Positions 28,010-38,184 of a DNA stretch of 64,000 bases are shown here, piece after piece. The notes under the pieces were generated by a model. The model saw only the letters and a list, made by a program, of their open reading frames with translations. It was not told the origin of the DNA and did no database searches. Both the position numbers and the translations under genes were made by a program. Position 1 is the first letter of the stretch; each line of letters starts with the position of its first letter. The stretch is from Mucilaginibacter rubeus (GTDB taxonomy: Bacteria; Bacteroidota; Bacteroidia; Sphingobacteriales; Sphingobacteriaceae), in assembly GCF_014643835.1 (NCBI RefSeq), contig NZ_BMKD01000009.1, forward strand, positions 124,001 to 188,000. The letters run 5' to 3'.

Positions 28010-29514
28010 TTAATGCGCTTGTTTCAAAGCCTTGTCAAGCTCTGCTGTAAGTGTATACCCGGATGATGGCCTTTCGCTGTTATTATTTACAATCTTGCCA
28101 TCGGTTCCGATTGTAATATAATGAGGGATACCTGTTACGTTATATTTTTGACATACCGGGTTTCTTGTCCAGCCCTCAGCAATGAGGTTGACACCACTTA
28201 TATTTAATGAGGCCAAACTACTTTTCCACGCTTTCTCGTCCGAATCAACACAGATGTTGAGGAACACTACATTCTTATCTTTATACCGCTCATGCAAAGC
28301 TGCAGTCGTGTTCTTTATTTCGTAAACGCAAGGGCCGCATCCTACGCCCCAAAAATCGATATACACTACTTTTCCCCGGAAGCTTTTCAAGGACACCACC
28401 TCACCCTTATCATTCTTCAAACTAAATTCAGGCGCCAGATTACCGGGTTTTAATTGCCGTACAGTTGCATAAAATTGCGCAAGAGTATCTGCATATCTTG
28501 GCGTTTTAACCTTAGTTTTAAAATCCTTGTAGATGTTCTCAGCATCGTCAAACGAATAGTAACCAAAATCCATCTCTATGGCTTTCGTTACAAACCAATC
28601 ACGAAGCTCAATTAAATGAAGATTGGCCAGGCCCAGATAATATTCATCCCACGCAGGAGCAAAAGGCGTCATTTTCTTATCCCAATCCGATCCTATTATC
28701 GTTGTATTATTCAATCCCTTATAAAATCGGACGTAGTTAAAAATAAATTCTTTGTAGCTATTGCTGTTTTTAAAAGAAAACTCTGATTGGGCGTGATATG
28801 CTCCGGCAGGAAATTGCTGATTGAGCGCTTTTCCTGTAGCAGAGGTGTCGTTTATATGCAACTCATATTTAGATAACAAGTGATGACTATTCAAAAAACC
28901 AACATACTGATAATAAACATCGGTAATTAACTTCTGACTTTCGGGATGATCAAGATGCACCGCAGCTGTCATCATCACTTTATTATATAACTTATTGATC
29001 TTCTCAAACTTTGCGGAATCGGTGAGTTTATTATCATATAAGGATTGTCCCAAATCCATCGACTCTTTACGGTAGAGATTATACATCAGCATCATGGTTT
29101 GCAACCGCTCGTTTGTATGCTGGAAAGGAGAGGTGATGCGGAATGTGCTTTTAAAGTCCTTATTATCCAACTAAGTACCAGGGTATCGTTCCTTTGGGCG
29201 CAAACGGTGATAGCATCATCATTGAGGTACAGATAGATATCTTCGGTATCTCCGTCAATATTTATAGCTGTATTGAAATTGCCGTCCTTATCAACCGGTA
29301 TTGTTAATGAGTAGTTAGTTAAATCGCCGGTTACAGCCATCTCCCAATATTTATCAGTAAAGTTTTTGACGTTCCCTTTAATTACAGCCGTGGCTTTTGG
29401 AGTTGAGACAATTAGCGGCTTATTTTCAGCAACAGCTTTAACAGGTTTCTTTTTTATCTGGGCATTTGCCGTTGCTACTAAGAGCAGTAGAATTATACAG
29501 GTTAGGTTTTTCAT
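28010..29514 (-). pseudogene. TlpA-like thioredoxin-domain lipoprotein/periplasmic protein, single frameshift
   Basis: Two frames together encode a protein of about 500 residues. The upstream frame starts at 29514 with a signal peptide (MKNLTCIILLLLVATANAQ) and a DUF4369-like N-terminal domain up to CAQRNDTLVLSW. It then needs a +1 base near 29166-29169 (TTGGAT where TTGGGAT is expected) to continue as DNKDFKSTF. The second frame (to 28010) holds a helical middle and a thioredoxin domain with a CGPC redox centre (DFWGVGCGPCVYEI). Such proteins are periplasmic thiol-disulfide enzymes. Without the shift both halves are intact, so a recent mutation or an assembly error in a G-run is possible. 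The downstream half could start at TTG 29170. Confidence 0.85.
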
Positions 29515-29658
29515 TCAGGGTGACAGGGTTAGATTATGTCAAATATAAAGAAATAAACTATTCGAATAAATCAACTCTTATTTTTAATTCTACAACTTAG
29601 GATTCATACTTACCATTTTACGGGGTGCAAATGTGCAGAATAATGGGGACTGAACTAT

Positions 29659-30048
29659 TTAAAGAGATTGAGGCAACATCAGCAAAAAAGGCAGAGCCGC
29701 AGAATAATCCAGCAACTCATATTCCAGTCCCAGCAGCCTGATGTTATTGATGGTCATAGTGATATTTTTCCGCTTGCAGGAACCAGGCTTTAGGACCGAG
29801 CTTTCGGATATGAACCATTTTTCAAACAGGCGTGCAGTACGTCCATTGCCATCTTCAAAAGGATGGATCTTCACAAACATCAAGTGGATCATTGAGGCAG
29901 AAAAGAATGCTTCCGGAACGGCCAACTTAGCTTGCAATAACAGCTCGATATCATTAAAAAGCGACTCCAGTTTTTGTTCGACCAAATCAGACGAAGCCTC
30001 GCTAAAGCAAATCACAGATTTCTTTGTAACCGTTGCTTTTAGCAGCAT
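29659..30048 (-). pseudogene. Fic family protein, truncated and internally frameshifted
   Basis: The frame retains the Fic AMP-transferase motif H62-PFEDGNGRTAR, and its end, NIRLLGLEYELLDY to LPFLLMLPQSL, fits Fic proteins of this family. The part before about residue 20 runs into the ankyrin gene, so the N-terminal half is missing. Between 29806 and 29747 the current frame reads nonsense, while the next frame reads KLGPKAWFLQAEKYHYDHQ, the expected Fic sequence. Two compensating indels therefore surround a 60-base block. An inhibitory (S/T)xxxE(G/N) helix is not visible. It is unlikely to make an active enzyme. Confidence 0.8.
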
Positions 30049-30709
30049 CGCAAATACTCACCCCATCCTTATTAATAAAGGTTTTATCGGCATGATGCTG
30101 TAGCAATAATTTAACTATTTCGGCCCGGCCCTGTTTAGCAGCTAAAAACAAAGCCGTTTAGCTATCCCGATTTACCGGGTTTGGATCGGCACCTTTTTCA
30201 AGCAGTAACTTTATCACATCATAGTGCCCCTTATAAGAGGCTATTAATAACGGGGTAGATTTATCTGCCGCTTTACAATTTACATCAACTCCTTTGGTTA
30301 ACAGCAAGGCAACCGTTGTTGCCTGTCCGTTTCTTGATGCTATAATGATGGGGTTCCAATTGTGCTCGTCTTTAGCATTAATATCTGCACCTTTTTCAAT
30401 CAGGTAGGCGGCCATTTCGGTACTGCCGCTTTGGCAAGCCACCATCAGGGGTGTCCAATTTGATTTTGGAACAAAGCTTAAATCAGCTCCCGCTTCCACC
30501 AACATCTTTACAGCTTTAAGATCGTTTTGCCCTACTGCTTTAAGCAAGGGTGTCATATCATTTTTACCTCTTATGTTTATATTCTTTGGTGATTTCAATA
30601 ATTCGGAAAGCTGATCGTAATTTTTGTTTTCGATGGCGGTAAATGCATCTTGCGAGAAACTTTTTGTTACGCTAAATAGCAGTAATGTCAGGATTAGGAT
30701 TTTGTTCAT
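30002..30709 (-). pseudogene. Exported ankyrin-repeat protein with in-frame stop
   Basis: A signal peptide (MNKILILTLLLFSVTKSFSQ) is followed by ankyrin repeats of about 33 residues, each with a TPLL/TPLM..A...G...V...L..GAD pattern. The frame meets a TAA at 30158-30160 after GADPNPVNRDS. The same frame then continues TALFLAAKQGRAEIVKLLL and ends naturally at 30002-30004. A single AAA- or CAA-to-TAA change explains it. The shortened product (183 residues) still has several complete repeats and may be stable. Ankyrin proteins in this position are periplasmic scaffolds of unknown partner. Confidence 0.8.
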
Positions 30710-31098
30710 TGTAAGTATATGATATTAATGCCTGAAACTAATCATTTATCAACTTCCATTAGCACAGCCGGATACTTTTTTTCTAAAGTTAAATTACCAT
30801 TCCTCCCATTTCAGGCAGAAAATCGACAACTTACTATGCATGCATAAAAAACATACCGAATACCGTTTTGAACTTTGGTATATTTCATTAAAAATTTTAT
30901 ATCCTTATTTTAAAATAAAACAGAATTAAATTTTATAAAATAAAAAAAATTAAAATAAACTACTTATTTCAAAAAATCAGTGCCTACTATTGCTATTGCC
31001 TGATGCTATGGCTACCTTACATATATTGATTTTCGATACCAAGTAAACCAGTATCATCAACAAAATTAAATACTAAAACTGTCTACATATCTAACAAA
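30710..31098. other. AT-rich 389-bp region between ankyrin gene and ilvD
   Basis: This stretch separates divergent genes and should hold promoters for both. It becomes very A/T-rich at about 30880-30975. I find no perfect TAnnTTTG box; GAACTTTG near 30870 is the nearest match on the + strand. No terminator-like hairpin lies directly before ilvD, so attenuation is not supported. Nothing else is recognised. Confidence 0.5.
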
Positions 31099-32805
31099 AT
31101 GAGTTCATCATCAGATACCACCAACGCTATAGAATTGAACAAGTATAGCAAAACCTTTACCCAGGACCCAACCCAGCCTGCTGCACAGGCCATGCTTTAC
31201 GGGATTGGCTTAACCGACGATGATATGCGCAAAGCACAGGTCGGCGTGGCCAGCATGGGTTACGATGGTAACACTTGCAACATGCACCTCAATGACCTGG
31301 CTAAGCTGGTTAAACAAGGTATCTGGGATGAAGACATGGTAGGCCTCATTTTCCACACTATAGGTGTAAGTGATGGCATGAGCAATGGTACCGAAGGTAT
31401 GCGTTACTCATTGGTGAGCCGCGATATCATTGCCGACTCAATTGAGGCTGTAACCGGCGCTCAGTATTATGATGGCTTAATTACACTACCGGGTTGTGAT
31501 AAAAACATGCCAGGTTCCATCATGGCTATGGGCCGTTTAAATCGTCCTTCAATCATGGTTTACGGTGGTACTATCAAACCAGGCCACTGGAAAGGTGAAG
31601 ACTTGAACATTGTATCTGCATTTGAGGCTTTGGGCAAAAAGATTGCCGGCCAGATAGATGATGTTGATTTTATGGGCGTTATTAAAAATGCCTGCCCAAG
31701 CGCCGGCGCCTGTGGCGGTATCTATACAGCGAATACCATGGCTGCCGCTATCGAAGCATTGGGTATGAGTTTACCGTATTCATCATCAAACCCTGCCCTA
31801 AGCGCTGAGAAAAAAGCAGAATGCCTTGCCGCCGGTAAAGCTATCAAGGTATTGTTAGAAAAGGATATTAAACCATCAGATATCATGACCCGTGAGGCAT
31901 TTGAAAATGCAATTGTTGTGATCATGGTATTGGGCGGCTCAACCAACGCTGTATTGCACCTGATTGCGATGGCAAAAAGCGTTGACGTTAAATTAACCCA
32001 GGATGATTTCCAGGCTGTAAGTAACCGGATCCCGGTATTGGCCGATATGAAACCAAGCGGTAAATACATGATGGAAGATCTGCACAACATTGGCGGTGTT
32101 CCGGCTGTAATGAAATATTGTTTAGAGCAGGGCTGGTTACATGGTGATTGCCTTACTGTTACCGGTAAAACCATTGCCGAAAACCTTGCCGAGATCCCGG
32201 CCCTGGAGTTTGAGACTCAAAAGATCATCAAACCGAAAGAAAACCCTATTAAAGCTACCGGTCACCTGCAAATTTTGTACGGAAACCTTGCCGAAGGTGG
32301 TAGCGTTGCCAAAATCACCGGTAAAGAAGGTGAACGTTTCACCGGCCCTGCCCGTGTATTTGACGGCGAGTTTGAACTGATTGCCGGTATCCAGAGTGGC
32401 CGTGTTAAAAAGGGCGATGTTGTGGTGATCCGCAACGTAGGCCCTAAAGGCGCGCCAGGCATGCCGGAAATGCTAAAACCAACCTCAGCCATATTCGGTG
32501 CTGGTTTGGGTAGTTCAGTTGCATTAATTACAGATGGACGCTTTAGCGGCGGTACGCATGGCTTCGTCGTCGGTCACATCACACCCGAGGCTTACGATGG
32601 CGGGTTTATAGCGATGGTAAAAGACGATGATATCATTAATATTGATGCTGTTGCCAATACTATAAACGTTTCGCTACCGCAAGAAGAAATAGCCGCACGC
32701 CGTGCCGCATGGCAAAAACCGGCGCTGAAGGTTACCAAGGGTGTGTTATACCGTTACGCTAAAAACGTAACTACCGCTGCCGAAGGCTGCGTTACCGACG
32801 AATAA
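31099..32805 (+). CDS. ilvD: Dihydroxy-acid dehydratase
   Basis: A 568-residue IlvD. Fe-S cluster cysteines lie in [21 protein letters not shown] and [10 protein letters not shown]. The C-terminal part has [11 protein letters not shown]. The enzyme converts dihydroxy-isovalerate and dihydroxy-methylvalerate into the 2-oxo acids that precede valine and isoleucine. It opens the branched-chain amino acid operon. The spacer to ilvB is 137 bases. Confidence 0.98.
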   Translation: MSSSSDTTNAIELNKYSKTFTQDPTQPAAQAMLYGIGLTDDDMRKAQVGVASMGYDGNTCNMHLNDLAKLVKQGIWDEDMVGLIFHTIGVSDGMSNGTEGMRYSLVSRDIIADSIEAVTGAQYYDGLITLPGCDKNMPGSIMAMGRLNRPSIMVYGGTIKPGHWKGEDLNIVSAFEALGKKIAGQIDDVDFMGVIKNACPSAGACGGIYTANTMAAAIEALGMSLPYSSSNPALSAEKKAECLAAGKAIKVLLEKDIKPSDIMTREAFENAIVVIMVLGGSTNAVLHLIAMAKSVDVKLTQDDFQAVSNRIPVLADMKPSGKYMMEDLHNIGGVPAVMKYCLEQGWLHGDCLTVTGKTIAENLAEIPALEFETQKIIKPKENPIKATGHLQILYGNLAEGGSVAKITGKEGERFTGPARVFDGEFELIAGIQSGRVKKGDVVVIRNVGPKGAPGMPEMLKPTSAIFGAGLGSSVALITDGRFSGGTHGFVVGHITPEAYDGGFIAMVKDDDIINIDAVANTINVSLPQEEIAARRAAWQKPALKVTKGVLYRYAKNVTTAAEGCVTDE

Positions 32806-32942
32806 TTAATGAACAAAATGGCTCATAAAAAAGCCATGAATAAAATGAACACAAACTAAGCCCGTTCATTTTAGCAAATTAGAGACAGATAGAATAAATC
32901 AGTTTAGCACCAAAAAGTGCTGTGAATATAAAAAATACAGGT

Positions 32943-34679
32943 ATGGAAACTGCACAAGAAACCTTAACCGCGCCAGCCGCCACCGAAACCGTAAACGTTT
33001 CAGGATCGGTAGCATTATTAGAAGCATTGATAGCCGAAGGTACCGATACCATTTTTGGTTACCCGGGCGGCGCCATCATGCCCATTTATGATGCTTTGTT
33101 TGATTACAATGATAAACTGAACCACATATTGGTGCGCCATGAACAGGGCGGCATTCACGCCGGCCAGGGTTACGCGCGTACATCGGGCAAAGTGGGTGTG
33201 GTATTCGCTACCAGCGGTCCGGGTGCTACTAACCTGGTAACAGGGTTGGCCGACGCCCAGATTGACAGTACCCCATTAGTTTGTATCACCGGCCAGGTTT
33301 TCGCACACCTTTTAGGTACCGATGCCTTCCAGGAAACTGACGTAATCAACATCACCACCCCGGTTACCAAATGGAACTACCAGGTAACTGATGCCACCGA
33401 AATCCCGGAAGTTATTGCCAAGGCATTTTACATTGCCCGTAGCGGCAGGCCAGGTCCGGTATTGATAGACATTACCAAAAACGCGCAGATCCAGTTGTTT
33501 GATTTCGCAGGTTACAAACCATGCGATCATATCCGTAGCTACAGGCCGAAACCAATCGTTCGTCCGCAATATATTGAGCAGGCTGCTGCCCTAATCAACA
33601 GCGCTCAGAAACCTTTCATCCTGTTTGGTCAGGGTGTTATTTTGGGCGGTGCCGAGCAGGAGTTTAAAGCCTTTGTTGAAAAAAGCGGTATCCCTGCAGC
33701 ATGGACAGTGCTTGGTGCCGGTGCTATCCCTTCCGATCACCCGTTAAATGTTGGTATGTTAGGTATGCACGGCAACTACGGCCCTAACGTGTTAACCAAT
33801 GAGTGCGATGTATTGATCGCGATAGGTATGCGTTTTGACGACCGTGTAACCGGTCGCCTGGATAAATATGCTAAACAAGCAAAAGTTGTTCACTTAGATA
33901 TTGACCCTGCCGAGATCGACAAAAACGTAAAATCAACCGTACCGGTTTGGGGCGATTGCAAGGAAACACTTCCATTGCTGACCAAGGCCATCGAAAAGAA
34001 AGAACATACAGAATGGTTAGCTAAATTCAATGATTACACCCGCCAGGAAGTTGAGGCCGTTATCCATAACGAACTTAATCCAACTACGCCTGAAATGACT
34101 ATGGGCGAGGTAATCAAACAGCTTAACGAGATTACCAAAGGCGAGGCAGTTATCGTTACCGACGTAGGTCAGCACCAAATGGTAGCATGTCGCTACGCTA
34201 AGTTTAACAATACCCGCAGCAACGTAACCAGCGGTGGTTTAGGAACCATGGGTTTTGCATTGCCTGCTGCTATAGGTGCTAAATTTGGCGCTCAGGATCG
34301 TACTGTAGTAGCTATTATTGGCGATGGAGGTTTCCAGATGACCTGCCAGGAATTGGGTACTATTATGCAAAGCGGTATCGATGTAAAAATTATCATCCTT
34401 AATAACCGCTTCCTGGGCATGGTAAGACAATGGCAGGAATTATTTAATCAGCGCCGTTACTCATTTGTTGATATTCAAAGTCCGGATTTTGTGGCATTAG
34501 CCGCAGCATACCGCATCCCGGGCAAATTAGTTGATGACCGTGCAGATTTGACTGCAGCATTAAATGAAATGCTAAGCGCACCGGGATCATTCCTTTTAGA
34601 AATAATGGTTACCAAAGAGAACAACGTATTCCCGATGGTACCACAAGGATGCAGCGTAAGCGAGATCAGGTTAAAGTAA
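32943..34679 (+). CDS. ilvB: Acetolactate synthase, large subunit
   Basis: A thiamine-diphosphate enzyme of 578 residues. SVALLEALIAEGTDTIFGYPGG at the start holds the catalytic Glu region further on (VRHEQGGIHAGQGYAR). The cofactor motif is GDGGFQMT near residue 465, followed by LNNRFLGMVRQWQ. The ATG at 32943 is preferred to a GTG 21 bases upstream. It condenses pyruvate with pyruvate or 2-oxobutyrate and needs the ilvN subunit for feedback control. The spacer to ilvN is 20 bases. Confidence 0.97.
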   Translation: METAQETLTAPAATETVNVSGSVALLEALIAEGTDTIFGYPGGAIMPIYDALFDYNDKLNHILVRHEQGGIHAGQGYARTSGKVGVVFATSGPGATNLVTGLADAQIDSTPLVCITGQVFAHLLGTDAFQETDVINITTPVTKWNYQVTDATEIPEVIAKAFYIARSGRPGPVLIDITKNAQIQLFDFAGYKPCDHIRSYRPKPIVRPQYIEQAAALINSAQKPFILFGQGVILGGAEQEFKAFVEKSGIPAAWTVLGAGAIPSDHPLNVGMLGMHGNYGPNVLTNECDVLIAIGMRFDDRVTGRLDKYAKQAKVVHLDIDPAEIDKNVKSTVPVWGDCKETLPLLTKAIEKKEHTEWLAKFNDYTRQEVEAVIHNELNPTTPEMTMGEVIKQLNEITKGEAVIVTDVGQHQMVACRYAKFNNTRSNVTSGGLGTMGFALPAAIGAKFGAQDRTVVAIIGDGGFQMTCQELGTIMQSGIDVKIIILNNRFLGMVRQWQELFNQRRYSFVDIQSPDFVALAAAYRIPGKLVDDRADLTAALNEMLSAPGSFLLEIMVTKENNVFPMVPQGCSVSEIRLK

Positions 34680-34699
34680 GCCCTCTAAAAAACAGAATC

Positions 34700-35302
34700 A
34701 TGAGCGAAGCAGAAAAAAAACAGGAATTTAACATCACCATATATACCGAAAACCAAATTGGTTTATTAAGCAGGATAGCTATTATATTTACACGCCGTAA
34801 AATCAATATCGACAGCCTGAATACTTCTCCGTCGGAGATTGAAAGTATTCACCGTTTCAATATTGTAATTAACGAATATGAAGAGGTAGTACGTAAACTT
34901 ACCCGCCAGATAGAAAAACAGGTTGAGGTGTTAAAAGCATATTATCACACCAACGAAGATGTGATTTGGCAGGAATTAGCGTTATATAAGGTATCAACCG
35001 ATGTAATTGCCGAAAAGGTTAGCGTTGAGCGTTTACTACGCGAAAACGGTGCTCGCGCGGTAGTGATCCGTAAGGACTACACCGTGTTTGAAACCACCGG
35101 TCACCGCGAGGAAACCGATAACCTGATCAACATATTACAACCTTACGGCCTGATTGAGTTTGTACGCAGCGCCCGTGTTGCTATCATTAAAGACAGTGAA
35201 GGCTTTAACAGCAAACTGCGCGAATTTGAAAGGCTTGAACCAGGTGAAGAGGTAATCGAAAATGAATACCTTAACCAGGGTGAGAAGGTGTTTACGATGT
35301 AA
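34700..35302 (+). CDS. ilvN: Acetolactate synthase, small regulatory subunit
   Basis: A 200-residue regulatory subunit. An N-terminal ACT domain (ITIYTENQIGLLSRIAIIF, then NIDSLNTSPSE) is followed by a C-terminal domain with ENGARAVVIRKDYTVFETTG. ACT dimers bind valine and inhibit the IlvB catalytic subunit. The ATG at 34700 is preferred because the conserved sequence starts just after it. The length exceeds that of enterobacterial IlvN (about 90-100) and matches the IlvH-type long form. A 249-base repeat-filled spacer follows. Confidence 0.96.
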   Translation: MSEAEKKQEFNITIYTENQIGLLSRIAIIFTRRKINIDSLNTSPSEIESIHRFNIVINEYEEVVRKLTRQIEKQVEVLKAYYHTNEDVIWQELALYKVSTDVIAEKVSVERLLRENGARAVVIRKDYTVFETTGHREETDNLINILQPYGLIEFVRSARVAIIKDSEGFNSKLREFERLEPGEEVIENEYLNQGEKVFTM

Positions 35303-35396
35303 ACCCGCCGAAGGCGGAGAGATTAGTGATTGGAGAATAGAGATTAGTTGAGTTGGTTCATGGTTGATAGATCATGGTTCATAGCCGGAAGTCTTA

Positions 35397-35542
35397 ATCA
35401 GTGAAATCAACGTAATCAAAACCCATCAACGGTCAAAATCGGTGTAATCATCCAATAATCGGTGAAATCCCAAAAGAAAATAAATTACTCAATACAAATA
35501 AAATCGGTGAAATCACCACTAATCGGTGAAATCACAAAAATC
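35397..35542 (+). repeat. Degenerate direct repeats (ATCGGTGAAATCA type) before ilvC
   Basis: The motif AATCGGTGAAATC, or close variants (ATCAGTGAAATCA, ATCGGTGTAATCA), occurs at least five times. The last two copies flank CACCACT just before ilvC. The same motif is repeated at 41435-41508 before the second methyltransferase. The rest of the 249-base spacer (35303-35396) shows only low-complexity ATTAG/TTCATGG repeats. Confidence 0.7.
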
Positions 35543-35551
35543 AAAAAAACA

Positions 35552-36610
35552 ATGGCAAAACTAAATTTCGGCGGCACTGAAGAAAACGTAGTAACCCGCG
35601 AAGAGTTCCCTTTATCAAAAGCTCAGGAAGTATTAAAAGATGAAGTAGTAGCGGTAATTGGCTACGGTGTACAAGGTCCGGGCCAGGCCCTGAACCAAAA
35701 AGACAATGGTATCAACGTAATTGTTGGTCAGCGTAAAGGCACTAAAACTTGGGATAAAGCTATCAGCGATGGTTTTGTACCCGGCGAAACACTTTTTGAA
35801 ATTGAAGAAGCCTTGCAAAGGGGAACTGTGATTTGCTACTTATTGAGCGATGCAGCCCAGATTGCGTTATGGCCAACTGTTAAAAAACACTTAACTCCAG
35901 GCAAAGCTTTATATTTCTCTCATGGCTTTGGTATCACTTTCAACGAGCAAACTGGTATCGTTCCTCCTGCTGATGTTGACGTATTCCTGGTTGCTCCTAA
36001 AGGTTCAGGCACTTCATTGCGCCGTATGTTCCTGCAAGGCCGTGGCTTAAACTCAAGCTACGCTATCTTCCAGGATGCTACCGGTAAAGCATTTGATCGT
36101 GTTATCGCTTTAGGTATCGCTGTAGGTAGCGGTTACTTATTCGAAACTAACTTCAAAAAAGAAGTATACAGCGATTTAACCGGCGAGCGTGGCACTTTGA
36201 TGGGTTGTGTTCAAGGTATCTTCGCTGCTCAGTACGATGTATTGCGTAGCCATGGTCACTCTCCATCTGAAGCATTTAACGAAACTGTTGAAGAGCTTAC
36301 CCAATCATTAATGCCGCTTGTTGCTGAAAACGGTATGGACTGGATGTATGCTAACTGCTCAACTACTGCTCAACGTGGTGCCCTTGACTGGTGGAAAAAA
36401 TTCCGTGACGCTACTAAACCAGTATTTGAAGAGCTTTACGAAAGCGTTGCTACAGGTAAAGAATCTCAACGTTCTATTGACTCAAACAGCCAGCCAGATT
36501 ACCGTGAAAAACTGGATGCCGAACTGAAAGAATTACGCGAAAGCGAATTATGGCAAGCAGGCAAAACCGTACGCAGCTTACGTCCTGAAAACCAGGTTGT
36601 AGAAGCTTAA
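35552..36610 (+). CDS. ilvC: Ketol-acid reductoisomerase
   Basis: A 352-residue KARI. The dinucleotide site GYGVQGPGQAL lies near residue 42 and the NADPH-phosphate region includes GQRKGTKTW. The catalytic part has SHGFGITF, LVAPKGSGTSLR and DLTGERGTLMGC, with Mg-binding acidic residues, and ENGMDWMY further on. It isomerises and reduces acetohydroxy acids. The ATG at 35552 is chosen because conserved sequence (MAKLNFGGTEE) begins there; an upstream frame only runs through repeats. Codon use suggests high expression. Confidence 0.97.
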   Translation: MAKLNFGGTEENVVTREEFPLSKAQEVLKDEVVAVIGYGVQGPGQALNQKDNGINVIVGQRKGTKTWDKAISDGFVPGETLFEIEEALQRGTVICYLLSDAAQIALWPTVKKHLTPGKALYFSHGFGITFNEQTGIVPPADVDVFLVAPKGSGTSLRRMFLQGRGLNSSYAIFQDATGKAFDRVIALGIAVGSGYLFETNFKKEVYSDLTGERGTLMGCVQGIFAAQYDVLRSHGHSPSEAFNETVEELTQSLMPLVAENGMDWMYANCSTTAQRGALDWWKKFRDATKPVFEELYESVATGKESQRSIDSNSQPDYREKLDAELKELRESELWQAGKTVRSLRPENQVVEA

Positions 36611-36667
36611 TAAATTAGGTGAAAGCCGAAAGGTAAAAGGCGAAAGCCTTAAAATAAACTCACCAAC

Positions 36668-36751
36668 ACGTCATTGCGAGGCACGAAGCAATCCCAAACT
36701 TTACAGATCGGATCTGCTAATCGGGGATTGCTCCGTACCTCGCAATGACGT
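36668..36751. repeat. Palindromic GAAGCAATC-type repeat before leuC
   Basis: 84 bases with near-perfect inverted ends: ACGTCATTGCGAGGCACGAA on the left matches TACCTCGCAATGACGT on the right, with an inner AGCAATCCC/GGGGATTGCT pair. It would fold into one long hairpin between ilvC and leuC. It is related to the palindromes at 27877 and 48032. Confidence 0.85.
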
Positions 36752-36771
36752 TACTAAAGAAAAATAATAAA

Positions 36772-38184
36772 ATGGGACAAACATTATTTGATAAGATCTG
36801 GGATGCGCACGTCGTCAGCAGCAGCGAGGGGTTCCCGGATATTTTGTATATCGATACACATTTCATTCACGAGGTAACCAGTCCGCAGGCATTTGATGGC
36901 TTGCGTCAAAGAGGCTTGCCCGTTTTCAGGCCAAAACAAACTGTGGCCACTGCAGATCACAACGTTCCAACCATTGATCAGCACTTACCCATTAAAGAAG
37001 AACTTTCACGCTACCAGGTAGATATGCTCACCAAAAACTGTAAAGAGTTTGGTGTTGAGCTATATGGCTTAGGCCACCCGTACCAGGGTATCGTTCACGT
37101 TATAGGCCCCGAGCTGGGCATCACCCGTCCGGGTGGTACTTATGTTTGTGGCGACAGCCATACTTCAACCCACGGCGCTTTTGGTGCTATTGCCTTTGGT
37201 ATAGGTACATCTCAGGTTGAGCAGGTGTTGGCTACCCAATGTTTACTTCAATCGCGCCCAAAACGCATGAAAATTGAAGTGAACGGAAAATTGCAAAAAG
37301 GCGTTGGTGCCAAAGATATTATCCTTTACATCATATCGCAGATCTCGGCTGCCGGAGGTACCGGTTATGCTGTTGAGTATGCAGGCGATACCATCCGCTC
37401 ACTGAGCATGGAAGGCCGCATGACCATCTGCAACATGAGTATTGAGATGGGTGCACGTTGCGGACTGATTGCTCCCGACGAAACCACCATCAACTACGTA
37501 AAAGGCCGTGAATTTGCTCCTAAAGGCGAAGAGTGGGACAAAGCAGTTGCTTACTGGAAAACTTTATACTCGGATGCTGATGCATCTTTTGACGAAGTAT
37601 TATCCTTTAAAGCCGAAGATATTGAGCCGATGATCACCTACGGAACCAATCCGGGTATGGGCATCGGTGTTACACAACACGTTCCTGAAACAGCTTCATT
37701 TGAAGCCAAAGAGCAGGGATCATATAAAAAAGCCCTTGATTACATGGGCCTGCACGATGATGAAACACTATTGGGTAAACCAATTGATTACGTCTTCATC
37801 GGCAGCTGCACCAACTCGCGCATTGAAGACCTTCGTCAGGTTGCCGAGTTTGTAAAAGGCAAACACAAAGCTGATAATGTTACCGTATGGGTAGTTCCCG
37901 GCTCAAAACAAGTACAGCAGCAAGCCATAGCCGAAGGCCTCGATAAAATATTTAACGAAGCCGGTTTCCCACTTCGCGAACCAGGCTGCAGCGCATGCCT
38001 TGGTATGAACGAGGATAAAATCCCGGCAGGTAAATATTGCGTATCAACCTCAAACCGCAACTTTGAAGGAAGACAAGGGCCAAACAGCCGTACTTTCCTT
38101 GCCAGTCCGTTAACAGCGGCTGCGAGTGCAATTACGGGTGTGGTTACGGATATACGCGAGTTTTTGAAGGAAGAAGTTGTCTGA
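36772..38184 (+). CDS. leuC: 3-isopropylmalate dehydratase, large subunit
   Basis: A 470-residue aconitase-family protein. Fe-S ligands are in GSCTNSR and [10 protein letters not shown], and [13 protein letters not shown] marks the active site. It works with LeuD on the isomerisation of 2- to 3-isopropylmalate. The start at 36772 is preferred over an ATG at 36745 that lies in the upstream palindrome. The last codons GTC-TGA fall in the first bases of the GxxExxY element, so the stop codon belongs to the inserted unit. Confidence 0.97.
   Translation: MGQTLFDKIWDAHVVSSSEGFPDILYIDTHFIHEVTSPQAFDGLRQRGLPVFRPKQTVATADHNVPTIDQHLPIKEELSRYQVDMLTKNCKEFGVELYGLGHPYQGIVHVIGPELGITRPGGTYVCGDSHTSTHGAFGAIAFGIGTSQVEQVLATQCLLQSRPKRMKIEVNGKLQKGVGAKDIILYIISQISAAGGTGYAVEYAGDTIRSLSMEGRMTICNMSIEMGARCGLIAPDETTINYVKGREFAPKGEEWDKAVAYWKTLYSDADASFDEVLSFKAEDIEPMITYGTNPGMGIGVTQHVPETASFEAKEQGSYKKALDYMGLHDDETLLGKPIDYVFIGSCTNSRIEDLRQVAEFVKGKHKADNVTVWVVPGSKQVQQQAIAEGLDKIFNEAGFPLREPGCSACLGMNEDKIPAGKYCVSTSNRNFEGRQGPNSRTFLASPLTAAASAITGVVTDIREFLKEEVV

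Noticed and set aside
31008-31046. Possible 12-codon leader peptide with Leu and Ile before ilvD
   Set aside because: There is no run of regulatory codons and no terminator or antiterminator hairpin between it and ilvD, so attenuation is not supported.
35397-35542. ATCGGTGAAATC repeats considered as regulator-binding iterons
   Set aside because: Spacing is irregular and the same motif occurs before an unrelated methyltransferase gene. A drifting spacer repeat explains it better.
36745-36771. Upstream ATG as leuC start
   Set aside because: It lies in the palindromic repeat, and the conserved LeuC sequence begins at the ATG at 36772.
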